Positions 34,865 to 47,702 of a stretch of DNA of 64,000 nucleotides are shown here, one piece after another. The notes under the pieces are model-generated. The model was not told the DNA's origin. It worked only from the letters and a program-made list of their open reading frames with translations, and did not search any database. How positions within the stretch are numbered: the stretch's first letter is position 1; each line of letters opens with the position of its first letter. This DNA is from Bolinopsis microptera (Eukaryota > Ctenophora > Tentaculata > Lobata > Bolinopsidae), in the NCBI RefSeq assembly GCF_026151205.1, contig NC_087077.1, positions 12,808,983 to 12,872,982 on the forward strand, written 5' to 3'. A program made the translations under genes and the position numbers.

Positions 34865-37800
34865 ACATTAAAAACACTTTCCAACTACAAAACTTAACCA
34901 CAAAACCAGCTCTGAGCACTATTTCTAGGTTATGAGACGGCTAATTGATGCCAATTATAAATCCTCAGAGCTCCCAGTACTCTACATTAAAAACACTTTC
35001 CAACTACAAAACTTAACCACAAAACCAGCTCTGATCATTACTTCTAGGTTATGAGACGGCTAAATGATGCGAATAACAAATCCTCAGAACAACCACTCTA
35101 CATTAAAAACACTTTCCAACTACAAAACTTAACCACAAAACCAGCTCTGAGCATTACTTCTAGGTTATGAGACGGCTAAATGATGCGAATAATAAATCCT
35201 CAGAACTCCCACTCTACATTAAAAACACTTTCCAACTACAAAACTTAACCACAAACCAGCTCTGATCATTACTTCTAGGTTATGAGACGGCTAAATGATG
35301 CGAATAATAAATCCTCAGAACAACCACTCTACATTAAAAACACTTTCCAACTACAAAACTTAACCACAAAACTAGTTCTGATCATTACTTCTAGGTTATG
35401 AGACGGCTAAATGATGCGAATATTAAATCCTCAGAACAACCACTCTACATTAAAAACACTTTCCAACTACAAAACTTAACCACAAAACTAGTTCTGATCA
35501 TTACTTCTAGGTTATGAGACGGCTAAATGATGCGAATAATAAATCCTCAGAGCTCCCAGTACTCTACATTAAAAACACTTTCCAACTACAAAACTTAACC
35601 ACAAAACTAGTTCTGATCATTACTTCTAGGTTATGAGACGGCTAAATGATGCGAATAATAAATCCTCAGAACAACCACTCTACATTAAAAACACTTTCCA
35701 ACTACAAAACTTAACCACAAAACCAGCTCTGATCATTATTTCTAGGTTATGAGACGGCTAAATGATGCGAATATTAAATCCTCAGAGCTCCCAGTACTCT
35801 ACATTAAAAACACTTTCCAACTACAAAACTTAACCACAAAACTAGTTCTGATCATTACTTCTAGGTTATGAGACGGCTAAATGATGCGAATAATAAATCC
35901 TCAGAGCTCCCAGTACTCTACATTAAAAACACTTTCCAACTACAAAACTTAACCACAAAACCAGCTCTGATCATTACTTCTAGGTTATGAGACGGCTAAA
36001 TGATGCGAATAATAAATCCTCAGAACAACCACTCTACATTAAAAACACTTTCCAACTACAAAACTTAACCACAAAACCAGTTCTGATCATTACTTCTAGG
36101 TTATGAGACGGCTAAATGATGCGAATATTAAATCCTCAGAACAACCACTCTACATTAAAAACACTTTCCAACTACAAAACTTAACCACAAAACCAGCTCT
36201 GATCATTACTTCTAGGTTATGAGACGGCTAAATGATGCGAATATTAAATCCTCAGATCTCCCAGTACTCTACATTAAAAACACTTTCCAACTACAAAACT
36301 TAACCACAAACCAGCTCTGATCATTACTTCTAGGTTATGAGACGGCTAAATGATGCGAATAATAAATCCTCAGAACAACCACTCTACATTAAAAACACTT
36401 TCCAACTACAAAACTTAACCACAAAACTAGTTCTGATCATTACTTCTAGGTTATGAGACGGCTAAATGATGCGAATATTAAATCCTCAGAACTCCCACTC
36501 TACATTAAAAACACTTTCCAACTACAAAACTTAACCACAAAACCAGCTCTGAGCACTATTTCTAGGTTATGAGACGGCTAATTGATGCCAATTATAAATC
36601 CTCAGAGCTCCCAGTACTCTACATTAAAAACACTTTCCAACTACAAAACTTAACCACAAAACCAGCTCTGATCATTACTTCTAGGTTATGAGACGGCTAA
36701 ATGATGCGAATAACAAATCCTCAGAACAACCACTCTACATTAAAAACACTTTCCAACTACAAAACTTAACCACAAACCAGCTCTGATCATTACTTCTAGG
36801 TTATGAGACGGCTAAATGATGCGAATAATAAATCCTCAGAACAACCACTCTACATTAAAAACACTTTCCAACTACAAAACTTAACCACAAAACTAGTTCT
36901 GATCATTACTTCTAGGTTATGAGACGGCTAAATGATGCGAATATTAAATCCTCAGAACAACCACTCTACATTAAAAACACTTTCCAACTACAAAACTTAA
37001 CCACAAAACTAGTTCTGATCATTACTTCTAGGTTATGAGACGGCTAAATGATGCGAATAATAAATCCTCAGAGCTCCCAGTACTCTACATTAAAAACACT
37101 TTCCAACTACAAAACTTAACCACAAAACTAGTTCTGATCATTACTTCTAGGTTATGAGACGGCTAAATGATGCGAATAATAAATCCTCAGAACAACCACT
37201 CTACATTAAAAACACTTTCCAACTACAAAACTTAACCACAAAACCAGCTCTGATCATTATTTCTAGGTTATGAGACGGCTAAATGATGCGAATATTAAAT
37301 CCTCAGAGCTCCCAGTACTCTACATTAAAAACACTTTCCAACTACAAAACTTAACCACAAAACTAGTTCTGATCATTACTTCTAGGTTATGAGACGGCTA
37401 AATGATGCGAATAATAAATCCTCAGAGCTCCCAGTACTCTACATTAAAAACACTTTCCAACTACAAAACTTAACCACAAAACCAGCTCTGATCATTAATT
37501 CTAGGTTATGAGACGGCTAAATGATGCGAATAATAAATCCTCAGAACAACCACTCTACATTAAAAACACTTTCCAACTACAAAACTTAACCACAAAACCA
37601 GTTCTGATCATTACTTCTAGGTTATGAGACGGCTAAATGATGCGAATATTAAATCCTCAGAACAACCACTCTACATTAAAAACACTTTCCAACTACAAAA
37701 CTTAACCACAAAACTAGTTCTGATCATTACTTCTAGGTTATGAGACGGCTAAATGATGCGAATATTAAATCCTCAGAGCTCCCAGTACTCTACATTAAAA

Positions 37801-38995
37801 ACACTTTCCAACTACAAAACTTAACCACAAAACCAGTTCTGATCATTACTTCTAGGTTATGAGACGGCTAAATGATGCGAATAATAAATCCTCAGAACAA
37901 CCACTCTACATTAAAAACACTTTCCAACTACAAAACTTAACCACAAAACCAGCTCTGATCATTACTTCTAGGTTATGAGACGGCTAAATGATGCGAATAT
38001 TAAATCCTCAGATCTCCCAGTACTCTACATTAAAAACACTTTCCAACTACAAAACTTAACCACAAAACCAGCTCTGATCATTACTTCTAGGTTATGAGAC
38101 AGCTAAATGATGCGAATAATAAATCCTCAGAACAACCACTCTACATTAAAAACACTTTCCAACTACAAAACTTAACCACAAAACCAGCTCTGATCATTAC
38201 TTCTAGGTTATGATCAGACGGCTAAATGATGCGAATATTAAATCCTCAGAGCTCCCAGTACTCTACATTAAAAACACTTTCTGCAACTACAAAACTTAAC
38301 CACAAAACCAGATCTGATCATTACTTCTAGGTTATGAGACGGCTAAATGATGCGAATAATAAATCCTCAGAACAACCACTCTACATTAAAAACACTTTCC
38401 AACTACAAAACTTAACCACAAAACTAGTTCCGATCATTACTTCTAGGTTATGAGACGGCTAAATGATGCGAATATTAAATCCTCAGAGCTCCCAGTACTC
38501 TACATTAAAAACACTTTCCAACTACAAAACTTAACCACAAAACCAGCTCTGAGCATTACTTCTAGGTTATGAGACGGCTAAATGATGCGAATATTAAATC
38601 CTCAGAACTCCCACTCTACATTAAAAACACTTTCCAACTACAAAACTTAACCACAAAACCAGCTCTGATCATTACTTCTAGGTTATGAGACGGCTAAATG
38701 ATGCGAATATTAAATCCTCAGAACAACCACTCTACATTAAAAACACTTTCCAACTACAAAACTTAACCACAAAACTAGTTCTGATCATTACTTCTAGGTT
38801 ATGAGACGGCTAAATGATGCGAATAATAAATCCTCAGAGCTCCCAGTACTCTACATTAAAAACACTTTCCAACTACAAAACTTAACCACAAAACCAGTTC
38901 TGATCATTACTTCTAGGTTATGAGACAGCTAAATGATGCGAATAATAAATCCTCAGAACAACCACTCTACATTAAAAACACTTTCCAACTTTCCA
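34865..38995. repeat. 116-120 bp satellite, about 35 units with higher-order structure
   Basis: Unit: CATTAAAAACACTTTCCAAC, ACTTAACCACAAAACCAG, TAGGTTATGAGACGGCTAAA and AATCCTCAGA, with length variants set by CAGAACAACCACTC or CAGAGCTCCCAGTACTC. Units are nearly identical. A rare variant (GAGCACTATTTC with AATTGATGCCAATT) occurs at 34914 and 36551, 1637 bp apart, and its right-hand neighbours repeat in the same order, apart from one missing unit. No ORF. Confidence 0.95.
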
Positions 38996-39117
38996 AAATT
39001 CAGTAGAATTTCTGGGCACATATTTGAGATATACATTTTTTGTAGATAAATGTAGATATTTGTAGATTATTGTAATGGATAATTCACGAAAAAAGTCTAC
39101 AAAAATCTACTTGGCTC

Positions 39118-39318
39118 CCCCCTATCTGGAAAGTTTAAAGAAATTCTATCAGTTAGATCTTGAGATAATCGACTTTCGTCAAATATCGTACCAAAAACCG
39201 CCAATTTGAGATATTTTAATGTGTTTGAAGTCATATCTCAAGTTTGGCACATAGAAATTTGCCCAAACTTGCTCAGATTATCCGTCTTATAGCCATGTAA
39301 CTATCTGGAAAGTTTAAA
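39118..39318 (+). repeat. Isolated unit of the 172-bp satellite
   Basis: A diverged copy of the 33000-34590 repeat (ACTTTCGTCAAATATCGT, GTTTGAAGTCATATCTCAAG), same orientation. Its position beyond the 118-bp satellite suggests that satellite expanded inside the older array. Confidence 0.8.
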
Positions 39319-39645
39319 GTCAGGGTCCGGATCAGGATCAGGATCAGGATCAGGGTCAGGGTCAGGGTCAGGGTCAGGGTCAGGGTCAGGGTCAGGGTCA
39401 GGGTCAGGGTCAGGGTCAGGGTCAAGGTCAGGGTCAGGGTCAGGGTCAGGGTCAGGGTCAGGGTCAGGGTCAGGGTCAGGGTCAGGGTCAGGGTCAGGGT
39501 CAGGGTCAGGGTCAGGGTCAGGGTCAGGGTCAGGGTCAGGGTCAGGGTCAGGGTCAGGGTCAGGGTCAGGGTCAGGGTCAGGGTCAGGGTCAGGGTCAGG
39601 GTCAGGGTCAGGGTCAGGGTCAGGGTCAGGGTCAGGGTCAGGGTT
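39319..39645. repeat. Hexamer array (GGGTCA)n, about 54 copies
   Basis: Nearly perfect GGGTCA repeats with a few GGATCA and CCGGATCA variants at the left edge. Each junction reads AGGGTCAGGGTCA. The antisense ORF of alternating Leu-Thr is a by-product. The unit is not the TTAGGG telomere repeat. Confidence 0.95.
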
Positions 39646-39649
39646 AATT

Positions 39650-42600
39650 GTCGCCCACCCATTTTACCATGGAAACATGTAGTTATAAGCTATCTATATA
39701 TAGTATTATCTATATATAATATTATACATTGCACATCGTTTATTAATTGTAATTAAAGCAACTCATTGAATGTTTTATCTGGCAACAGTTATTATACATA
39801 GTGTGCACTGAGTAGGAATGTGAGTATGCATTTTTTGTACTTATTAACGGTGAATCTTAACGTGGGCTAATTTTATTTGGTGATATCAATTATTTCATAG
39901 CCAAACTGGGGAAGGTTAAATAAAACAAGTTGTAATTAAATTAAATTAGCTGATAGTAGAAACTTTTCGCAAATAAACTGTGAACAGTGAACAGTGAACA
40001 CATATAATTTGAGAGAGAATTGATTCGTTCACCGGACACATACATTATACTGTCCAGAGATATTATGGGAGGTTCAAGCTTATTAAAAGATTCTTTGAAC
40101 TTTTGAAAAGTAGCAAAAATTGAGAAAAATTGATAATCTAGGAGGGGATAGGGAGTTGGTTCAAACATATAAGTAATAAAACATGTTTTATTTTGCAGAA
40201 TTATACAATATGCATATGTTATCGTCTTCGACTATAAGGGATGATGGGGCGATGACGTGATTATAATTATATATGATAAAGTTCCAGGTGGTGACTAATT
40301 GAAGGCGTGTAAGCGTGAGGATGAAGAATCAGCCTTGATGCATGAGCTGGAAGGGTGAACGAGGTAAAAATATGTACATGGTACAATTTCATAGAAACTG
40401 AGAACAAAAATCCTTTACATCAGTACAGACCGATATGCTTGCCTTCAATTACAAACCTTGCTTTAAAAATGATATTGTTATTCAAGTTAAAAGCCTTCGA
40501 AGTTTTTTAATAAACTATCGCATGATATTGTATATCAATCAAATTGCAACTCTTAAGTTAACTTGTTGTTTAATTGTATTACTGAGTCATAAATGAACAC
40601 TTGTAGTACGTACCTATATGGCGGTTGATCTGCAACTTGTCCCATGCTGATGAACCTGATAATTAAAATATTTGTTGTAAATATCTATAATATTCACACT
40701 AGATTCTAGACGGCAAAGTTCGAATTGCACATTTTGTTAATTTACTAAAGTAACTGGTAAAAACACTTCTATGGAAATAAAACCAGGTTATATAATAAAT
40801 TTATAGTCTATTAAACTACATCGATAATAGTATATTATATGGATAACAATAATAATAATACCAGAAGGAAGTAACTGAGCTATTAAGGCCAACCTTTGCA
40901 CACTGACTTTTGGCCCACCCTGTATCATTTTCGGCTGCTCAGGTCAAAATCCGAAAACCTATCATTTTATGCAGCCTAGATTTAATAATGTTAATGATTC
41001 AAATAAGAAGCGCAGTGTTTCTAAAGTAAGCAGCATTTTAGACCGTAGACTTTTACAATAGCTGGATCAGCTGGCTTAAGGAAAACAATATATGCTCTTC
41101 GCATAAAAAAAACACAATTAAAACGAATGCAAAATTTGTGATTCTACTTCTAGGATCACATATCAAAAATATTTTTAAATAGGACTCAAGCAATCAGGCG
41201 TAATCTAAACTAGTTTATTGATACTTGGCTTTGCTTTATATTAAAATCTCAGCATTTTGATCCAGCGAAAAATTCTATTTGTACCTCGACTCATATGTCA
41301 TACGAAACAGTACACTAGAAAATAAGGCTCAACAATTTTAACTTCTGAAGGCGGCTCTGTATCATTCTACATTCTGACAACAGTCCTTCTATAATGCTAT
41401 GTCAACAATTTTAAAACCTATTCATTCAACTTATAGGATTTCAAGGTATTACACAAGTGGCAATGATGAATCATGGATGATAATTGATTATTGACGAAAA
41501 CTCGACAAGCAAGTTTGAAACCCAAAGTAAGAAATCGGGATCAAATATGATTGACACGTAACGCGCGCGTATAACATGTGCTTATCCAATGCGAAACTAA
41601 AAGTGGTGAAAATGGAAGAATCGACTGTAGAGTGATTTAGCGCGACCGTAGTTTTGGACTCCGCCCAATTAGTGCTGCTACATTCAACATTCACAAATTT
41701 TACCGGGGTAAGCGCAGATAAGAGCTTCAATGCTTTATTTTATAGCGGTCATCCTGACCACCGCCCCCACGAAGAAGAAAAACCTTGATGAGACAGCTCC
41801 TGCAAAAATTTGTGAATATTATTGGGATAAAATTAGCTTCAGTCCAATTTTCGGATAACAATATATGGAGTTGAAAATCCGTGAGCAATAAATCAATGTT
41901 TGCTTTGACACCTGCAGCAGTGATTTACAATTTACGATTTTGATTGGTCAGATGAAATCTCACCCACGAGGATGGATCAGGTGGGGCACTGTGAATATAG
42001 AGAGGGTAAACTTACCCGACTGTGATAAAGTATGATATCGGCTTTTTTAATGCAAACTAAATTTACTGTAAACTAAATTTACAGAATTTGCATGTGAGTG
42101 CTGAATAAAACTTGGAGTTGGTGACAACTTCTGTAGTCGTTTTATTGGGGTTGTGCGATCTTAAGATGATGGTAAAGTTTAAAGATGATAAAGAGTTATT
42201 AGTGAACCAATGTTCAGTTTGACACCTGAAAGCTGCCGCGGATCAGTTTGATTGGTCGGTTCTGGAAGCTAATTGGGTAATACTAATCGATGTCATTAAT
42301 CGAAGATAATATGCTTCACCTCCCCAAACCTTCAATCTGTCCGTCAGAATAGAGGTGTGATCACCGTGCGGGTCATGCTTGGCACTGGCAAGCCAGGCGA
42401 TGCATCCTACTATTATACAGGGATCGGTTCTGATTTGGAGACTAATATGACAGTCTTTATGGGAACGTTCCTTTCACCAAACATCGAGCATTATTAAATC
42501 TTGGTCAGACCTGTCAAATGCTTGTAAAATCATTACCATTTTTGGACAGCTATGGGATGGTCTATACATTATTGACTTCATTGACATTCCCATGAAATGA

Positions 42601-42810
42601 ACTTTGATCTAACTTTGAAGAATTTCCATGCTTCCTTGTCTACCATTATCATAGCAATTTCTATAAAACGTTGAGGAACTTGCGATAGTCTGTCGACTCG
42701 GACATTTAACAAAGTTAACACCAGACAAGCGTTATCATGGTAACTGACACATTGTGTGTCAACTGCGTGGGTTCAGTATTAGGTATATGAAGGATTGCGG
42801 AAATTGATTA
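39650..42810. other. Non-coding stretch
   Basis: No gene or clear mobile element. Two stretches near 41890-41960 and 42195-42260 share TTTGACACCTG and GATTGGTC and may be old copies of one repeat. A CGCGCG run lies near 41563. Confidence 0.4.
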
Positions 42811-42894
42811 TTCGGATATATATATATCCGAAAATAATTGTACTTGTAGGTGGCGTCGTCTGTTGACAGTGCTCAATTGGCAAGCCGAGAGCTA

Positions 42895-43003
42895 GACACA
42901 AATAAAAACGACCGGTTGAGTCAAACAAATGTTTCAATCATGCAAAACCCTGATATAGCTAGATACAAATAGTTTTTTGACTCAACCGGTCATTTCTATT
43001 TGT
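42895..43003. repeat. Fold-back inverted repeat
   Basis: ACAAATAAAAACGACCGGTT continuing into GAGTCAAAC pairs with TTGACTCAACCGGTC and TTTCTATTTGTA on the other side, with a loop of about 40 bases. A perfect ATATATATATAT-centred palindrome with TTCGGAT/ATCCGAA arms lies just upstream (42813-42834). Probably a fold-back element; limits uncertain. Confidence 0.6.
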
Positions 43004-43009
43004 ATATCC

Positions 43010-44440
43010 GAAACTATACAGACTGACTGTATGACACGACAAGTTAGTTAAAAAGAAGAACAGAAAACAAAACTAATCATTACATAGAAGCTGTGGGATC
43101 GGAGAGCTGTCAGAGAAACTTTATTGTGCAATTTACAAGAGATTCAGCTGATATGTTTTCACTATTCAATGTGATGGACGGGACACATTTTATGATTTAC
43201 AAGTTCAAATTGCCAGCTTGAAAAGTTTATGCGTTATTATTTTTATACATGAAATTTATTTCGGCCTTCAGCTAGTGTAACGACCTTCAGCTTGCAGCTA
43301 GTGTAATGACCTCAATAATTTAATTTTACAAATTTTAAAAACTACTGGGGCAGTGGGCAGTCCCAGCGTGCCGCGTGGGTCCTCCAAACGCCAACAAATG
43401 AGTATATTACTTGTCCGCCACACTTTTCACAGAATTTAATCTTTGAAATGAGTCTTTTCCATCAAACGTGATCACATGCAGTGATGGAGCTGTGGTAATT
43501 ATGTAATATGTATTAAAGTGGTAGCGCAACGTGTTTAAAAATGGTATCATGGTGCATATTGGCATGTGGGCAATTTATTTGCTGCCTTAATGATTTCATA
43601 ATTGAAAGTCATGATCGATTTAATTAATATTATTATTAGGGATTGGGACTTGGGAGCGGCAGATTGATGAAATCAAAGTTAGAATTACTCGGGCTGCATT
43701 ATAAAATTGCATTTGCACGTGTGCACTGTGCAGAATTACAACTCATTTTTGATTTTATTACATTGCTCGTTCGTAAAATCAAAATGAACAGCAATCTGCA
43801 GTATATAAACCTTGTCATACGTTGTATGACCCGCCGCGCACGAAGTGCGCGGCTCCCCCTGTATCGTCAGAACGATAAAGGGGGTCATAGTCACCATAGT
43901 GAAACGACCGTGGGGTTCGCAACGTGATACAATATAAACCCCACCCTAATGGATGATACACACCATTATAAAATTATATTTATAGTTATTGCTTTATAGG
44001 TAAAGATTTCCGACATTTGACATTAGAGTGGCTCTCCTGTTCATGAATATTGGTGAATGGTGGGGCAAGAATAAAAGATGAAATTCAAATACATTTATTT
44101 GCCACTTGACAGCATCTAGGTCAATCAAAACTAAAAACCACTGTTAGTGTTGCGTGCCAAAATAAATGATTATTAAATACATATTTCATATCCCCCGTCA
44201 GTATCAAAATGACTAAAGTAAGTTTAAGTACAACAATTAAAATATAATTTGTAACATTATAGGCATGCTATTCAAATCACACAAAGTCAAACACGCATGT
44301 TGAAATTAAACAGCTTGAAGTTGAAGGACTTCGCCGCTTCGACGCGCCGCGCAAACTAGCATTCTTGCTTCTGACGAGATCGTTGCAACGATCTGGAAGT
44401 GTCGACATCGTAAATCAATGAAACAGCTTATCCATTTAAG
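43010..44440. other. Non-coding stretch with CpG-rich hairpins
   Basis: A hairpin GCCGCGCACGAAGTGCGCGGC-type stem (about 43833-43853, CCGCGCAC/GTGCGCGG) is followed by a second pairing CCCCCT/AGGGGG. Another CpG-rich patch with GATCGTTGCAACGATC (perfect palindrome) lies at about 44379-44394. No tRNA or coding gene. Confidence 0.4.
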
Positions 44441-44463
44441 AATAAAATTACCAAGGTTTTATG

Positions 44464-44567
44464 TTACTGGGCCGCGCTCAGCCTGTCATTCCGCCTAATC
44501 TCTATTCCGCCTAATCTCTATTCAAACTATTGTTGTTTACCAACATTAAAGCCTGGGGTCCTCAGGT
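44464..44567 (-). mobile_element. Ultra-short DNA transposon copy 3 (104 bp)
   Basis: Begins TTACTGGGCCGCGCTCAGCC and ends GCCTGGGGTCCTCAGGT. An exact 11-bp target duplication AAGGTTTTATG flanks it (44453-44463, 44568-44578). Internally CCGCCTAATCTCTATT is duplicated, which explains the extra length over the 81-bp copy. Confidence 0.8.
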
Positions 44568-45123
44568 AAGGTTTTATGACGAAACAAATTAATGAAAAAT
44601 TCCGGAACTTTGAACTCAAAATCTATAATATACTAAATAAAGTAAGTACAATGTCAATAAGTACAGTAATACTACTTATTGACAATGTATTTAATTTTAA
44701 GTACAATAAGTACTTACTGTATTTACGGACTAATAAAGCCGTCAGGCGACTTCATTAACCAAGAGTATATAAATTTTGACTTCATTTTATACTAACTTAT
44801 AACAGACAAAATATTGACTTTGCATTATTGAATTTTAAAACCTGGAATAAAATAAACACACAAGAGTAAGCCATGAAATACTGAACACTTTTCCTACCTC
44901 ACTCTGACTCAGTAAGTTGTACAAAATTGTAGACCGAGCCAATGTGCATGTGCAATGGATCTCCAGTTCTATTTCCAAAAGCAAATTTTATAAACGGAGC
45001 GATATCCTTTGCTCAGGAACCGACGCGAATTCGCGGTGTAAAATTAAATCATGAAGTCTTAAAATACTCCTACGATTTAGCGTTAAATTGTAAGCGAAAA
45101 CATTTAATATTGTCAATATTGAT

Positions 45124-45833
45124 CAGAGGCACATATTAGGTGCGGTAAAAAATCGAAATTATGCGGTACCGCACCCGACTACAAAGGTAAAATGTGCGGT
45201 AAGGTGCGGTAAATTTTTACCAATTATGCGGCAAATGTGCGGCGATTTTTTCGAAATTTGTGCGGGAATTGTGCGGTTTTCTTTTGCATTTTCTCAAGAG
45301 TAATCAGATGATGTGGTGAAGTTACGAATAATAACTGATACACTATAATCGAAGTACGGTAACGACGAGGGTTCCATAACGGCCTGGGTCACGGTCCCGA
45401 AAGGGCCTGGGTCACGTGGTAACCGGGTCACGTGGCCTAGGCATGAGTTCCAAAAGGGCCTGATTCACGGTCCCGAAAGGGCCTGGATCAGGGTCCCGAA
45501 AGGGCCTGGGTCACGTGGTAACTGGGTCACGTGGCCTAGGTATGAGTTCCAAAAGGGCCTTGGTCACGGTCCCGAAAGAGCCTGGGTCAGGGTCCCGAAA
45601 GGGCCTGAGTCACGGTCCTAAAAGGGCCCGACTTTTAACATATTTTGGTTTTTATACTCAAAAATCTTAACGCGAAAATTTCAAAATTATGCGAAATTAC
45701 GCGGAAAATGCTAGATTATGCGAAAATATGCAGAAAATTACAAAATGTGCGGAAAACAATAAATTATGCGGAAATGTGTGGGAAACGGTAAATTGTGCGA
45801 TCCCGCACCCATCGCACCTAATATGTGCCTCTG
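45124..45833. mobile_element. hAT-type MITE, 710 bp
   Basis: Inverted termini CAGAGGCACATATTAGGTGC / CACCTAATATGTGCCTCTG are flanked by an exact 8-bp duplication ATATTGAT (45116-45123, 45834-45841), the hAT signature. The ends are rich in GTGCGG and TTATGCG motifs. The middle (about 45380-45630) is a tandem repeat of AAGGGCCTGGGTCACG-type units with many GTCACGTGG E-boxes. No transposase. Confidence 0.88.
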
Positions 45834-46582
45834 ATATTGATTAACGATATTGATTAACGATATAACACGATTAAAAACGATTTGATAAAATGATATAATA
45901 TATATTGTAAAAGTATAACTCCAAGCCGTACTTGCAATAAAACTATTATTTTTAGTGTTATACTATAAGTATAACTTCTGATATTTGGGTATCGATATCT
46001 TTGCTCTGGATTCAAGTGCAAAACGATGTGAATTAGTCGGCTGAATTGCCGGCATTGGAATTAAATTCAGACTAACAATTACTCAACTTCTACTACTTTA
46101 AATTCTACGAGGTTAAACGTTCAATTGATCTTTGAGACGAAAATTTCGACGATCATGGCTATAATGAATCAAGTTCATTCATGTAGCTTAATAAAACTAA
46201 ACAAATATTCCACAAAGACTTCCTAAACGACAAACTTAACCTCGTTCTGCAAAGTCTACCTATAAAATTATATGAGTTATTTATGTAGGCACGCCTTATC
46301 TTTGGCTCATCACAGTATACAGATTTAACTATAATTATTAAGAAGGTTATATCGAGGGACCGGCGGCTGTGGTTTTAATAGCCCGATCTAAGTGGGTGAT
46401 CAAATTCGTGGAAATTATACCACACCTTTTCCTTGACAAATTATCTGTTCGCTAATATTTATATTGAGCTTTGTCTCAAGTTTCTGTCTGTCTATCAGAA
46501 CGTTTAACTTTAATATTATTCCTAATCCTGTCCCGGAGCTGACTAAGAGGCCTCATTCCATCAGATTTTCACCTCATTAAAG

Positions 46583-47449
46583 GGTAATCGTACTGTAGTG
46601 CGACACGTACTCTAGTGCGACACGTACTCTAGTGCGAAGTCCGACAAAAACACCCTCTGTCGCACTACAGTATGTGTCGCACTACGATCCAGGTAGCGTA
46701 CTCTAGTGCGACAAAATATCCTGACTTATTTCCAAGTTCTGGTCACATCCTATCCTTTTTATGGATTTATTTTGAAGTGATCTTGCGAATACGATTCGTC
46801 GGATCACATCACGTGTTTCGAAGTGATCCACTGATCATAATTCCTTCGGGTCAGTTCAAGCCACGTAGGCAGTGTGTGATCCACTGGGTAACTCGTAAGC
46901 AGCATATGATCCTCATTCCTATTACACGCATCGTATATCATCGATTGAGATAATAAGTTCATATGCTTGGGCCATATATATAAGGTCACGATGATTCTAC
47001 CAAAGCATCGAACAACATCAACATGTCTTCTTCAATCATCTTCATTTCTGGACGCACTACTGGTTCAAGAAACGTTATCCACGACGGATACCGCTACTGC
47101 CTGGATAAGAAGCGCGACGACAAGACCTACTGGCGATGCACTGAATTCGCCTTGCATTCGGCTTACTCCCCGGAAATACACAGGCTCATTATGAAGCCCT
47201 CTTGGATGAGCTCCTTGCATTTGGAGTCGACCCTCAATCTGTCATGAGTGACACTACAGTCCAAGTAGCGCACTGTAGTGCGACAGTGTCGGCCTTGAAA
47301 ATTCTCTGTCGCACTAGGGTACGTGTCGCACTACGATCCAGGTAGCGTACTCTAGTGCGACAGTGTCGATCTTGGAGGTTTCGCACTAGGGTACGTGTCG
47401 CACTACAGTACGTGTCGCACTACAGTACGTGTCGCACTACAGTACGTGA
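46583..47449 (+). mobile_element. Mutator-like element derivative, 867 bp, with FLYWCH fragment
   Basis: Both ends are tandem runs of GTACTCTAGTGCGACAC and its complement. An exact 12-bp duplication ACCTCATTAAAG flanks it (46571-46582, 47450-47461), longer than hAT or mariner duplications and close to the 8-11 bp of Mutator-like elements. Inside is a FLYWCH-like segment. No transposase catalytic domain is present. Confidence 0.75.
47023..47247 (+). CDS. FLYWCH zinc-finger-like fragment in a Mutator-like element
   Basis: The 74-codon frame from ATG contains HDGYRYCLDKKRDDKTYWRC, matching the core of the FLYWCH finger (aromatic Y-x-Y, then YWRC). The following C-x-A-R-L half and the paired histidines are not kept: the frame continues ALHSAYSPEIHRLIM. 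FLYWCH fingers are common on animal Mutator-like transposases, where they bind DNA. The sequence is truncated and probably non-functional as a full finger, though it could be translated. Confidence 0.6.
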   Translation: MSSSIIFISGRTTGSRNVIHDGYRYCLDKKRDDKTYWRCTEFALHSAYSPEIHRLIMKPSWMSSLHLESTLNLS

Positions 47450-47702
47450 ACCTCATTAAAGACCCACTGATGTTCAAAGCAAAACTATTAGCATTTCTTA
47501 AACAGTTTCCAGATAACCCATCGGTGAGCAATTACAGCTGCCCTAATGAAAATTCTTTGCTGGACTGGAGTATGAATAACAAAGTAATTAAGTATCCAAA
47601 AGTAATCCATTTTTCAGTGAACATGAAATTCTCACTGTGCATGGTCTTATCGTTTACAACTCAATTATCTTGATGCATAAAGTTAAAAACATGCCACAAT
47701 TA

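Noticed and set aside
34865-38995. CRISPR-like array
   Set aside because: Units of about 118 bp are contiguous, with no unique spacers and no cas genes; this is a eukaryotic satellite.
39273-39662. Leu-Thr repeat protein
   Set aside because: Translation of a pure hexamer array; no start context or conserved flank.
43826-43925. tRNA or structured RNA gene
   Set aside because: It has strong CpG hairpins but no cloverleaf, A box or B box arrangement.
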